Assembly (NCBI RefSeq): GCF_004785795.1
Contig: NZ_SRRO01000001.1
Location: 4,712,001 to 4,776,000, forward strand
From: Nocardioides eburneiflavus
Lineage (GTDB): Bacteria; Actinomycetota; Actinomycetes; Propionibacteriales; Nocardioidaceae
DNA length: 64,000 nucleotides
Direction of reading: 5' to 3'
Positions within the stretch are counted from its first letter, which is position 1, and each line of letters opens with the position of its first letter. Positions 24,765 to 34,636 of the stretch are shown here, one piece after another. A program made the translations under genes and the position numbers. The notes beneath the pieces were generated by a model. It had not been told where the DNA came from. It searched no databases and saw only the letters and a list, made by a program, of their open reading frames with translations.

Positions 24765-26111
24765 GTGCGCATGCCACCACACGACGCAGCAGCCGGGTCC
24801 GGCTGGACCCGGCTGCTGCTCGTGCTCGTGTCACGCGCCTACCGGGCGATGCTGCTCACCCTGACCGTGGTCGCCGCGGCGCCGCTCGCGGCCGGGTGGG
24901 GCTCCTACGTCGTGGCCTCTGCGTCGATGCAACCCTCGATGGCTCCGGGGGACGTGGTCCTGGGGCGGCCGACCGCGACCGACCACCGGGTGCGCGTGGG
25001 CCGCGTCTACGTCTTCGACGATCCCGCGCGCGCCGGTCGCCTGCTGGTCCACCGCGTGGTGGAGCGGCGCGACGACGGCGACTACACCACCGCGGGCGAC
25101 GCCAACGACGTCACGGACATCGCCCCTCTGGAGCCCGCCGCCATCCGGGCCCAGGCGATCCTCCTCGTCCCGCTGGTGGGGCTGCCCGTCCACTGGGGGC
25201 GCACCCGCGACTGGCTGCCGCTCCTGCTGTGGATCCTGGCCAGCAGCGCGGCGTTCGTGCTCGCCGGGCAGCGGCTCGACACCCAGCGGCCCCCACGCCC
25301 GGGCCGCTCGCGGACGGCGGTCGCGACGGCCGTGGCCGTGGGAGCCGTCGCTGCAGGAACCGCGGGGTCCGCCGGCGCGACCTTCACCGACCGGACCACC
25401 GCCTCGGGCAGCGAGTGGACGGCCGGAGCGTGGACGCAGCCGTACGTCGGCGCGGTGCTCGCCGACTCCCCCCGGTTCCTGTGGCTCCTCGACGAGAAGG
25501 CAGGAACGACCACCGCCCAGGACAGGTCCGGCAATGCGTTCCTCGGCGACTACCGGTCCGCCGCGGGGCTCGGCCAGCCGGGCGCCCTGCCGAACAACCC
25601 CGGCACCTCGATGAGCACCAGCGGCGGCCTCGCCCTCACGAGCGCGTACACCGCCGGATCCCCCGGCACCCACTCGATGGAGCTCTGGTTCAGGGTCGCC
25701 CCCCGGAGCGCCGGCCCCCTGATCGGCTTCGGGTCCAGCACCACGGCGGGCGCCCCTCCGCAGGAGGACCGCGTCGTGCGGCTCACGTCGTCCGGGCAGA
25801 TCACCTACGGCGACTGGGACTCCAACCCGAGGAGCATCATCACCACCCCGGGCGCCTACGACGACGGCGCCTGGCACCACCTCGTGGTGGTCTCCGCCGC
25901 CGCGAACGGCGGGCGGCAGAGCACGGTCATCTACGTCGACGGGGTCGCGCGAGCCAGCGGCCTGACCTCGAAGGTGGGCGACTACTCCAGCCACGTCCGC
26001 ATCGGCGGCGGGTCCGGGACCGTCACCTCCACCGGCTCCGTCGACAACGTCGCGGTCTACCACTCCGCACTCTCAGCGAGTCGTGTCGCGGCCCACTGGG
26101 CCGCCCGGTAG
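24765..26111 (+). CDS. SipW-type signal peptidase fused to a LamG domain
   Basis: A 448-residue fusion. Residues about 25-125 are an S26B signal peptidase: catalytic Ser54 in SASMQPSMAPGD, His96 in LLVHRVVE (His replaces the bacterial Lys, as in SipW/ER-type enzymes) and Asp112 in AGDAND. A membrane helix follows (about 150-168). A second hydrophobic segment (about 184-204) ends SAGATFTDRTTASGSEWTA, closely resembling the cleavage region of the upstream CalY-like protein. Residues about 235-445 are a concanavalin-like LamG domain. The protein thus seems to carry its own substrate, which it might release by self-cleavage. GTG 24765 or ATG 24771 may start it. Confidence 0.8.
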   Translation: MRMPPHDAAAGSGWTRLLLVLVSRAYRAMLLTLTVVAAAPLAAGWGSYVVASASMQPSMAPGDVVLGRPTATDHRVRVGRVYVFDDPARAGRLLVHRVVERRDDGDYTTAGDANDVTDIAPLEPAAIRAQAILLVPLVGLPVHWGRTRDWLPLLLWILASSAAFVLAGQRLDTQRPPRPGRSRTAVATAVAVGAVAAGTAGSAGATFTDRTTASGSEWTAGAWTQPYVGAVLADSPRFLWLLDEKAGTTTAQDRSGNAFLGDYRSAAGLGQPGALPNNPGTSMSTSGGLALTSAYTAGSPGTHSMELWFRVAPRSAGPLIGFGSSTTAGAPPQEDRVVRLTSSGQITYGDWDSNPRSIITTPGAYDDGAWHHLVVVSAAANGGRQSTVIYVDGVARASGLTSKVGDYSSHVRIGGGSGTVTSTGSVDNVAVYHSALSASRVAAHWAAR

Positions 26112-26789
26112 CGCGACGGTGAACCACGGGAGCATCAGCTGCGTCAGCGGGCCGATCGCCAGGGCGTACGCCACGGTGCCGAGGCCGAGCACGCCGCCGA
26201 GCAGCAGCCCGATCACCACCACGGTCACCTCGAGCCCGGTGCGGACGAGGCGCAGCGACAGCCCGGTGCGGCGGGACAGCCCGGTCATCAGCCCGTCACG
26301 GGGCCCGCGCCCGAGCTGGGCGCCGATGTAGAGCGCGCTGGCGAGACCGCAGAGCACCACGCCGCCGACCATGAGCGCGATCCTCGCGACGAGGCCGTCG
26401 GGGCGTTCGAGCACCGCGAGGGTGGCGTCGGCGGACAGCCCGACCACGATGGCGTTGCTGATCGTGCCGAGCCCTGGCATCTCACGCAGCGGGACCCAGA
26501 GCACCAGCACCACGAAGCTGAACAGCACGACGGCCTGGCCGAGGGTCATCGGGACGTGGCGGACGAAGCCGGAGTGCAGCACGTCCCACGGCGCGAGCCC
26601 GAGCGCGCCGCGGACCATCATCGCGAGCGAGACGCCGTAGAGGAACAGGCCGACGTAGAGCTGCGGCAGGCGGCGGGCGAGCCGTCCGGCGCGGAGCTGC
26701 GCGATCGGGCCGAGGTCGACGAGCCCGTCGCGGGGGGCGTGGACGGTGCCGGCGGGTGCTCCGCCGAGGTCAGGGGTGGTGCTGGTCAT
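26073..26789 (-). CDS. YczE/YitT-type membrane protein
   Basis: A 238-residue integral membrane protein with five or six helices. GLFLYGVSLAMMVRGALGLAPWDVLHSG and GRGPRDGLMTGLSRRTGLSLRLVRTGLEV are the repeated GLGPWD/GRGPRDGLM motifs of the YczE family. Its transport or other function is unknown. The gene overlaps the converging signal peptidase-LamG gene by 39 bases and is divergent from a MocR-type regulator, a pairing commonly seen for YczE genes and suggesting it is the regulator's target. Confidence 0.85.
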   Translation of the reverse strand: MTSTTPDLGGAPAGTVHAPRDGLVDLGPIAQLRAGRLARRLPQLYVGLFLYGVSLAMMVRGALGLAPWDVLHSGFVRHVPMTLGQAVVLFSFVVLVLWVPLREMPGLGTISNAIVVGLSADATLAVLERPDGLVARIALMVGGVVLCGLASALYIGAQLGRGPRDGLMTGLSRRTGLSLRLVRTGLEVTVVVIGLLLGGVLGLGTVAYALAIGPLTQLMLPWFTVALPGGPVGRDTTR

Positions 26790-26807
26790 GTCGACCATCC
26801 TGACGGC

Positions 26808-26834
26808 GATTGGCCTTGTTGGACATAGCCAATC
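26808..26834. promoter_or_regulatory. Inverted repeat between yczE-like and MocR-type genes
   Basis: GATTGGC (26808-26814) and GCCAATC (26828-26834), a perfect 7-bp inverted repeat with a 13-base spacer, in the 62-base gap between the two starts. A weaker TGTTG/CAACA pair overlaps it. It is a candidate binding site for the neighbouring regulator. Confidence 0.5.
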
Positions 26835-26851
26835 GTGCAACAGTGGCCTGC

Positions 26852-28318
26852 ATGAGCCGCGTGATCAGTGCCCAGCGCATAGCCACTCTCGTGGGCGACT
26901 TCCCCCGCTCCCCGGCGTACGTCGGTCTCGCGGACAGCCTGCGGGTGCTGATCGGCGACGGCCGCGTCGCCATCGGCGTACGGCTGCCGAGCGAGCGCGA
27001 CCTCACCTCCGCGCTCGACGTCTCGCGCACCACGGTGACCCGGGCCTACGAGGTGCTGCGCGAGTCGGGCTACGCCGAGGCGCGCCGCGGGGCCGGCACG
27101 TTCACCACGGTCCCGGGAGGACGACGCCGCGCCCACGACCGGTCCCTGCTGCCGGGCGCCGGCGGCGAGGACGCGATCGACCTCAACTGCGCGGCCCACT
27201 CCGCCCCGCCCGGCCTCGTGGAGGCCTACCAGCGCGCCACCGAGGAGCTGCCGGCCTACCTCAGCGGTCCGGGCTACTTCCCGCTCGGCGTCCCCGCCTT
27301 GCAGGCGCGCATCGCCGCGGCGTACGAGGCCCGTGGCCTGCCGACCGTGCCCGAGCAGGTCATGGTCACGGCGGGGGCCCTGGCTGCCGCCTCGATCGTC
27401 GCGCAGGCCTTCACCGCGCCCGGTGAGCGGGTCGTGGTGGAGTCGCCGACCTACCCCAACGCGACCCAGGCCGTCCGCCACGCGGGCGCGCGTCTCGTCC
27501 CGGCGGCCGTCGACCCCGACGGCTGGGACCTCGACGCCCTGGCCGCGACGCTGCGGCAGACGTCGCCGCGGCTGGCCTACCTGATCCCCGACTTCCAGAA
27601 CCCGACCGGACACCTGATGTCCGACGCGCAGCGCGAGGAGCTCGCCGCCGCCCTCGCCCGCACGCGCACGGTCGTCGTGGCCGACGAGGCCCACCAGGCG
27701 CTGGCGCTGCGCCCCGGACTCGCGGCAGCGATGCCGCGCCCGCTCGCGTCGTACGCACCCGACGCGATCACGATCGGCAGCGCGAGCAAGTCGTTCTGGG
27801 GTGGCCTGCGCCTCGGGTGGGTGCGGGCGCCGCTGGCCGAGATGGACCGCCTCGTCCACGCCCGGATCGGGCTCGACCTCGGGGCGCCCGTCCTCGAGCA
27901 GCTCGTGCTGGCCGACCTCCTGGACCACGCCGACGAGGTGCTGCCGCTGCACCGCGAGCGACTGCTGGCCGGGCGGGACGCGCTCGTGGCGGCCGTGCGC
28001 GAGCACCTGCCGTCGTGGCGGTTCCGGGTGCCGGAGGGCGGCCTGGCGCTGTGGTGCGAGCTGCCCGAGGCCCTCGGCACCGCGACGTCGGCGGAGGCCG
28101 AGCGGCGCGGGGTGGTCGTGGCGCCGGGCCCGGTGTTCGCGGTCGAGGGCGGGCTCGACCGCCACGTGCGCATCCCGTGGACCGCCTCGCCGGAGGACCT
28201 CACCGAGGCCGTACGCCGGCTCGCCGCCGCATGGCAGCACGTCGGCTCGGACGCGACCCGGCCGGCCACGCAGTCCGCGGGATCGCGTCGTGCCGCTGGT
28301 CGGGTGATGGTCGCGTAG
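26852..28318 (+). CDS. MocR-type regulator: GntR HTH fused to PLP aminotransferase fold
   Basis: A 488-residue protein of the MocR/PdxR subfamily. Residues about 10-80 form the GntR winged helix (LRVLIGDGRVAIGVRLPSERDLTSALDVSRTTVTRAYEVL). The rest is a class I aminotransferase fold, with VESPTYPNATQ, YLIPDFQNPTG, VVADEAHQAL and the PLP lysine in SASKSFWGG. Such proteins sense PLP and usually an amine ligand rather than catalyse. ATG 26852 follows the divergent inverted repeat and skips a spurious 14-residue extension. The likely target is the YczE-like gene, and the ligand is unknown. Confidence 0.9.
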   Translation: MSRVISAQRIATLVGDFPRSPAYVGLADSLRVLIGDGRVAIGVRLPSERDLTSALDVSRTTVTRAYEVLRESGYAEARRGAGTFTTVPGGRRRAHDRSLLPGAGGEDAIDLNCAAHSAPPGLVEAYQRATEELPAYLSGPGYFPLGVPALQARIAAAYEARGLPTVPEQVMVTAGALAAASIVAQAFTAPGERVVVESPTYPNATQAVRHAGARLVPAAVDPDGWDLDALAATLRQTSPRLAYLIPDFQNPTGHLMSDAQREELAAALARTRTVVVADEAHQALALRPGLAAAMPRPLASYAPDAITIGSASKSFWGGLRLGWVRAPLAEMDRLVHARIGLDLGAPVLEQLVLADLLDHADEVLPLHRERLLAGRDALVAAVREHLPSWRFRVPEGGLALWCELPEALGTATSAEAERRGVVVAPGPVFAVEGGLDRHVRIPWTASPEDLTEAVRRLAAAWQHVGSDATRPATQSAGSRRAAGRVMVA

Positions 28319-28345
28319 GGGCAGTGCCCCCGGTCCGACGACGTG

Positions 28346-29956
28346 TCAGGCCAGGTCGACCGCTCTCACCGTGGTGGCCTTCATGGCCGTCGCGATCTCG
28401 GCGAGCGTGTCGGCCGGGATCGCCGAGTCGACGCTCAGCGCGACCAGCGCCTCGCCGCCGCGGTCCTGGCGCGAGACCTGCATGCCGGCGATGTTGACCG
28501 CGGCGTCGCCGAGGATGCCGCCGACGACGCCGACCATGCCGGGGCGGTCCTCGTAGGTCACGAACGCGAGGTGCGTGGTGGGCTCGATGTCGACGTCGAA
28601 GCCGTTGACCTCGACGAGCCGCTCCTTCTGCGAGATGCCGACGAGCGTGCCGCTGACCGAGACCTGGGTGCCGTCGGCGAGGGTGCCGCGCAGCGTGATG
28701 AGGTTGCGGTGGTCCGGGCTCTCGGCCTCGGTCACGAGGCGCACCTCGGTGCCGCGCTCGGCCGCGAGGAGCGGCGCGTTGACGTAGGAGACCTGGTCCT
28801 CGACGATGTCGGCGAACACACCCTTCAGCGCGGCCAGCTCGAGCACCTTGACGTCGAACTCGGTGATCTCGCCGCGCACCTCGACGTCGAGCTGCTGGGC
28901 TACCTCGCCGGCCAGGGCGGTGAACACGCGGCCGAGCTTCTCGGTGAGCGGGATGCCGGGACGGACGTCCTCGGCGATGACGCCACCCTGGACGTTGACG
29001 GCATCGGGGACGAGCTCGCCGCTCAGCGCCAGGCGCACGGACCTGGCGACGGACACGCCGGCCTTCTCCTGCGCCTCGTCGGTCGAGGCCCCGAGGTGCG
29101 GGGTCGCGACGACGTTCTCGAGCTCGAAGAGCGGGCTGTCGGTGCAGGGCTCGCTGGCGAAGACGTCGAGGCCGGCGGCGGTGATCTGACCGGTCTTGAG
29201 GGCGTCGAAGAGGGCGGCCTCGTCGACGATCCCGCCGCGTGCGGCGTTGACGAGCACGAGGCTCGGCTTGGCGGCGGCGAGCTGGTCGGCGCCGATCAGG
29301 CCGACGGTCTCGGGCGTCTTGGGCAGGTGGACGCTCATGAAGTCGGACTCGGCGAGCAGCGTGTCGAGGTCGACGAGGCGGACGCCCATCTGCGCGGCGC
29401 GGCCGGCCTGGACGTACGGGTCGTAGGCGATCACCTTCATGCCGAAGGCGCTCAGGCGCTGGGCGACGAGGACGCCGATGCGGCCGAGGCCGACGATGCC
29501 GACGGTCTTCTCGTACAGCTCGATGCCGGTGTACTTCGAGCGCTTCCACTCGCCACCGCGCAGCGCGGCGTGCGCGGGGCTGATGTGGCGCGCGGCGGCG
29601 AGCATCAGCGCGACGGCGAGCTCGGCGGCGCTGACGATGTTGCTGGTCGGGGCGTTCACGACCATCACGCCGGCCTGGGTGGCGGCCTTGACGTCGACGT
29701 TGTCGAGCCCGACACCGGCTCGCGCGACGACCTTGAGGCGCTGGGCCGCGGCCAGCGCCTCGGCGTCGACCTTGGTGGCGGACCGGACCAGGATGGCGTC
29801 CACGTCAGCGATCGCGGGCAGCAGCTCGGCGCGGTCGGCACCGTTGCAGCTGCGGATCTCGAAGTCCGGCCCGAGCGCCTCGATCGTGGCGGGGCTCAGC
29901 TCTTCGGCGATGAGTACGACAGGCCGTGCGTGGGTGGAGGATTCGGGTGCGTTCAC
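28346..29956 (-). CDS. serA: D-3-phosphoglycerate dehydrogenase
   Basis: A 536-residue long-form SerA, first enzyme of phosphorylated serine synthesis. The NAD domain has TVGIVGLGRIGVLVAQRL; the catalytic set includes the Arg in NAARGGIVDE, a Glu in FASEP and the His in TPHLGAST. The C-terminal part has the ASB domain and an ACT domain (LAFVTYEDRPGMVGVVGGIL), which mediates feedback by L-serine in actinobacteria. GTG 29956 is chosen because of an upstream GAGGA and the correct family length. It is convergent with the MocR-type gene, 27 bases away. In many actinobacteria serA follows ilvC; here they are about 3 kb apart on the same strand. Confidence 0.95.
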   Translation of the reverse strand: MNAPESSTHARPVVLIAEELSPATIEALGPDFEIRSCNGADRAELLPAIADVDAILVRSATKVDAEALAAAQRLKVVARAGVGLDNVDVKAATQAGVMVVNAPTSNIVSAAELAVALMLAAARHISPAHAALRGGEWKRSKYTGIELYEKTVGIVGLGRIGVLVAQRLSAFGMKVIAYDPYVQAGRAAQMGVRLVDLDTLLAESDFMSVHLPKTPETVGLIGADQLAAAKPSLVLVNAARGGIVDEAALFDALKTGQITAAGLDVFASEPCTDSPLFELENVVATPHLGASTDEAQEKAGVSVARSVRLALSGELVPDAVNVQGGVIAEDVRPGIPLTEKLGRVFTALAGEVAQQLDVEVRGEITEFDVKVLELAALKGVFADIVEDQVSYVNAPLLAAERGTEVRLVTEAESPDHRNLITLRGTLADGTQVSVSGTLVGISQKERLVEVNGFDVDIEPTTHLAFVTYEDRPGMVGVVGGILGDAAVNIAGMQVSRQDRGGEALVALSVDSAIPADTLAEIATAMKATTVRAVDLA

Positions 29957-30101
29957 AGCGGGGTCCTCGTGATGATCAAGGGTGGTCCGGGACTGCACGA
30001 CGCTGTGCCCGACCCACACTACCGGGGAGTCGGGCGTGCGGCCCATCGCCCCACATGCCGGACGCCGAGCCTCTGTCGGCGCCCGCCCCTACGCTGGGCC
30101 G

Positions 30102-30674
30102 ATGGGTGCGATGGACGACGCCGAACGCCTGGAGCCCGGGACCGTCGAGGAGTGGAGCGCATGGCTGCGCGAGCACCACACGCAGCCCTCCGGGGTGTGG
30201 CTGGTGTCGCCGCGCAGGGCGGCGCAGAGGACGTTCTCCTACGAGGAGGCGGTGCTCGAGGCGCTGCGCTACGGCTGGGTCGACTCGACCGTGCGGCCAC
30301 TCGACGAGCTCCGCTCGATGCAGTGGTTCGCGCCACGCCGTCGCGGCAGCATGTGGACCCGCATCAACAAGGGTCGCGTGGCGCGGCTGGAGGCGGCCGG
30401 ACTCATGGAGCCCGCCGGCGCCGCAGCGGTCGCCGCCGCCCAGGTCACCGGCATGTGGACGCTCATGGACGACGTGGAGGACTGCGTCGTCCCCGACGAC
30501 CTGGCTGCGGCCTTCGACCGGCACCCGGGCGCACGCGCGCACTTCGAGTCGTGGTCTGCCTCGGCGCAGAGGCTGATCCTCACCTGGATCGTGCTGGCCA
30601 AGCGGCCCGAGACCCGCGCCTCCCGCGTCGAGACGACCGCGGAGATGGCCTCACGCGGCGAGAAGGCTCGCTGA
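30102..30674 (+). CDS. YdeI/OmdA-family protein
   Basis: A 190-residue protein of the YdeI/OmpD-associated family, described elsewhere as bacteriocin-protection related, though the biochemistry is unclear. Supporting motifs are EEAVLEALRYGWVDSTV, FAPRRRGSMWTRINKGRVARL and the C-terminal SWSASAQRLILTWIVLAKRPETRASRVE, the family's Arg-rich helix. ATG 30102 has TACGCT (30090-30095) six bases upstream, a leaderless pattern. The gene is divergent from serA and converges on the FrnE-like gene. Confidence 0.82.
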   Translation: MGAMDDAERLEPGTVEEWSAWLREHHTQPSGVWLVSPRRAAQRTFSYEEAVLEALRYGWVDSTVRPLDELRSMQWFAPRRRGSMWTRINKGRVARLEAAGLMEPAGAAAVAAAQVTGMWTLMDDVEDCVVPDDLAAAFDRHPGARAHFESWSASAQRLILTWIVLAKRPETRASRVETTAEMASRGEKAR

Positions 30675-30680
30675 GCGGCC

Positions 30681-31394
30681 TCAGATCGCGCAGCCGTCGG
30701 GGCCGCACGCCTCACCGCCGTCGGCGGTCGCGAGCACCTCGATCCTCGGGTGCGACTCCGACCATGCCTTCTCGAGCACCTGGCTGAACACCTCGGCGGG
30801 CTGTGCGCCGGAGATGCCGTACTTCTCGTCCACGACGAAGAACGGGACGCCGCTCGCGCCGTACGCCTGCGCCTGCGCGATGTCGGCCTGGACGTCCTCG
30901 GTGAACTCGGTGCCGGCGAGCACCTCGTCGACGCGCTGCGGCTCGAGCCCGGCCGCCACGGCGACCTCGCGCAGCACGTCGTGGTCGGCCACGTCGCGGG
31001 CCTCGGTGAAGTACGCCTGCAGGAGCGCCTCCTTCACCTGCCCCTGGAGCTCGTTGCCGCCCTGCTCGTGGCCGAGGTGGATGAGCCGGTGGGCGTCGAC
31101 GGTGTTGAGGTGGAGGGTCTCGGAGAGCCGGTAGACCAGGCCGTCCTCGGCCGCGACGGCCTCGACGCGGTCCTGCATCTGCTGGGCACCCGCGGGTGAC
31201 TGGCCGTACTTGCGGGCCAGCATCGAGGAGGTCCTCTCCGTCGGCGTGGTCGGGGCGCCGGGGTCCAGCTGGTACGACCGCCAGTGCACCTCCACCTCGT
31301 CAGCGTGCTCGAACCCCGCGAGGGCCTTCTCGATGCGGCGCTTGCCGATGTAGCACCACGGGCAGACGACGTCGGACCAGATCTCGATCTTCAC
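30681..31394 (-). CDS. FrnE-like DsbA family oxidoreductase
   Basis: A 237-residue cytoplasmic thioredoxin-fold protein with a CPWC active site near the N-terminus (WSDVVCPWCYIGKRRIEKAL), an inserted helical domain, and the cis-Pro loop ASGVPFFVVDEKYGISGAQP. There is no signal peptide. FrnE proteins are disulfide isomerases or oxidoreductases linked to oxidative stress. A short C-terminal tail has two extra cysteines (EACGPDGCAI), which could form a second redox pair or bind a metal. GTG 31394 starts the first beta strand. It lies downstream of the NCS1 transporter on the same strand. Confidence 0.9.
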   Translation of the reverse strand: MKIEIWSDVVCPWCYIGKRRIEKALAGFEHADEVEVHWRSYQLDPGAPTTPTERTSSMLARKYGQSPAGAQQMQDRVEAVAAEDGLVYRLSETLHLNTVDAHRLIHLGHEQGGNELQGQVKEALLQAYFTEARDVADHDVLREVAVAAGLEPQRVDEVLAGTEFTEDVQADIAQAQAYGASGVPFFVVDEKYGISGAQPAEVFSQVLEKAWSESHPRIEVLATADGGEACGPDGCAI

Positions 31395-31433
31395 GTCCGG
31401 CCCAACACGCGGCCGGACCCGCGTGTTCCCGCG

Positions 31434-32933
31434 TCAGGCCTCCTGCCGGCGCACCGTGCCCCGGCGGGCGACGTACGTCACCACGAACCCCAGGACCAGG
31501 GCGAGCAGCACGCCGAGGTTGGCGTAGGGCCAGTTGCCGTCCCAGTAGGGCCCGGCCGGGTCGTCGACGTAGGTCCCGAGGCCGAGGGGCCCGAGGAAGT
31601 AGCCCTGCCAGTTGTTCCACGCGGCGTCGACGGCGAAGTTGTTGACCACCAGGCCCCAGCCGACGACCGAGGCACCGACCATCGTGGCGACCGAGGTCCA
31701 GTCGACGGCGCGGTAGCGACCACGGCTGTCGAAGAGCGCCTCGTCGTCGTAGTCGCGGCGGCGCAGCGCGATGTCGGCGATCATGATCCCCGCCCAGGCG
31801 GCCAGCGGCACGCCGAGCGTGATCAGGAAGCTCTGGAACGGGCCGAGGAAGTCCTCGGCGAAGAAGACCACCCACACGGTGCCGCAGGTGAGGATCACCC
31901 CGTCGATGAAGGCGGCGACGGGCCGCGGGACCCGTACGCCGAGGGAGAGCAGCGTCAGTCCCGAGGAGTAGATGCCCAGCACGGCCCCGCTGACGAGGGC
32001 GAGGATCGCCGCCAGCAGGAACGGCACGAGGAACCACGTCGGCAGCAGCGTGCCGAGGGTGCCGATGGGGTCGGCGGCGATGCTCGCGCTGAGGTCGCCG
32101 GACGAGGCGGCGAGCAGCAGGCCGAACACCACCAGCAGGACCGGCGCGACCGCTCCGCCGAAGGTGTTCCACCCGACGATCGCGGAGCCCTTCGCATCGC
32201 GGTGCTGGTAGCGCGACCAGTCGGCCGCGATGTTGATCCAGCCGAGCCCGAAGCCGGTCATCACCATCACGAGCGCCCCGACCATCTGCTGGGTGCTGCC
32301 GGCGGGGACGGCCTGCACGGCCGACCAGTCGATCTCGTCGAGCGTCAGGGCGACGTAGACGATCGTGGCGATGCCGGTCAGCCACGTCAGCACCGACTGC
32401 ATCCGCATGATGACGTGGTAGCCGGCGACGCTCGCCGACACGATGAGCGCGGCGACGACGACGGTGGCGAACACCTGGGTGGTCGTGCCCGCGGACCAGC
32501 CGAGCTGGTCGAAGATCGTGGCCGTGGCGAGCACGGCGAGGATCGCGAGGAAGGTCTCCCAGCCGATCGAGACCAGCCACGAGACGACCCCGGGCAGCTT
32601 CTGCCCCTGCACGCCGAACGCCGCCCGGCTCAGGATCATGGTGGGCGCCGAGCCGCGCTTGCCCGCGATCGCGATGACCCCGCACAGCGCGAAGGAGATG
32701 ACGACGCCGACCACCGTGACGACCAGGGCCTGCACGAACGAGATGCCGAATCCCAGCACGAACGATCCGTAGCTGATGCCGAAGACCGAGACGTTGGCCG
32801 CGAACCACGGCCAGAACAGGTCGCGCGGGCGCGCGGTCCGCTCGGACTCCTCGATGATCTCGATGCCAGTGGTCTCGACGCCGAGGCGACGGGTCTGGTC
32901 GAGGCCCGTGCCATTGGTCGTTGTGGTGCCCAT
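31434..32933 (-). CDS. NCS1-family nucleobase/cytosine-type permease
   Basis: A 499-residue polytopic protein with about twelve helices. NCS1 features include the N-terminal RDLFWPWFAANVSVFGISYG, the helix pair GSAPTMILSRAAFGVQGQKLPGVVSWL and GWINIAADWSRY, the segment carrying substrate-contact residues. The family imports nucleobases, hydantoins or related heterocycles with Na+ or H+; the exact substrate is not readable here. ATG 32933 gives the standard cytoplasmic tail. It is downstream of ilvC but separated by a strong terminator, so it is likely expressed independently. Confidence 0.87.
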   Translation of the reverse strand: MGTTTTNGTGLDQTRRLGVETTGIEIIEESERTARPRDLFWPWFAANVSVFGISYGSFVLGFGISFVQALVVTVVGVVISFALCGVIAIAGKRGSAPTMILSRAAFGVQGQKLPGVVSWLVSIGWETFLAILAVLATATIFDQLGWSAGTTTQVFATVVVAALIVSASVAGYHVIMRMQSVLTWLTGIATIVYVALTLDEIDWSAVQAVPAGSTQQMVGALVMVMTGFGLGWINIAADWSRYQHRDAKGSAIVGWNTFGGAVAPVLLVVFGLLLAASSGDLSASIAADPIGTLGTLLPTWFLVPFLLAAILALVSGAVLGIYSSGLTLLSLGVRVPRPVAAFIDGVILTCGTVWVVFFAEDFLGPFQSFLITLGVPLAAWAGIMIADIALRRRDYDDEALFDSRGRYRAVDWTSVATMVGASVVGWGLVVNNFAVDAAWNNWQGYFLGPLGLGTYVDDPAGPYWDGNWPYANLGVLLALVLGFVVTYVARRGTVRRQEA

Positions 32934-32960
32934 GGAGGAATCGTAGGCCCGGGAACGAGC

Positions 32961-33000
32961 ACGGCGCGCCGGGCAGGAGGTCTCCTGCCCGGCGCGCCGT
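32961..33000. terminator. Terminator hairpin after ilvC
   Basis: A self-complementary 40-base block (32961-33000) can form a stem of up to 18 perfect pairs with a small loop. It lies directly past the ilvC stop on the minus strand and closes the ilvBNC unit. Confidence 0.9.
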
Positions 33001-33024
33001 ACGACGGGTGCGCGCGGTGTCGCG

Positions 33025-34635
<1,611 letters not shown>

Positions 34636-34636
<1 letters not shown>

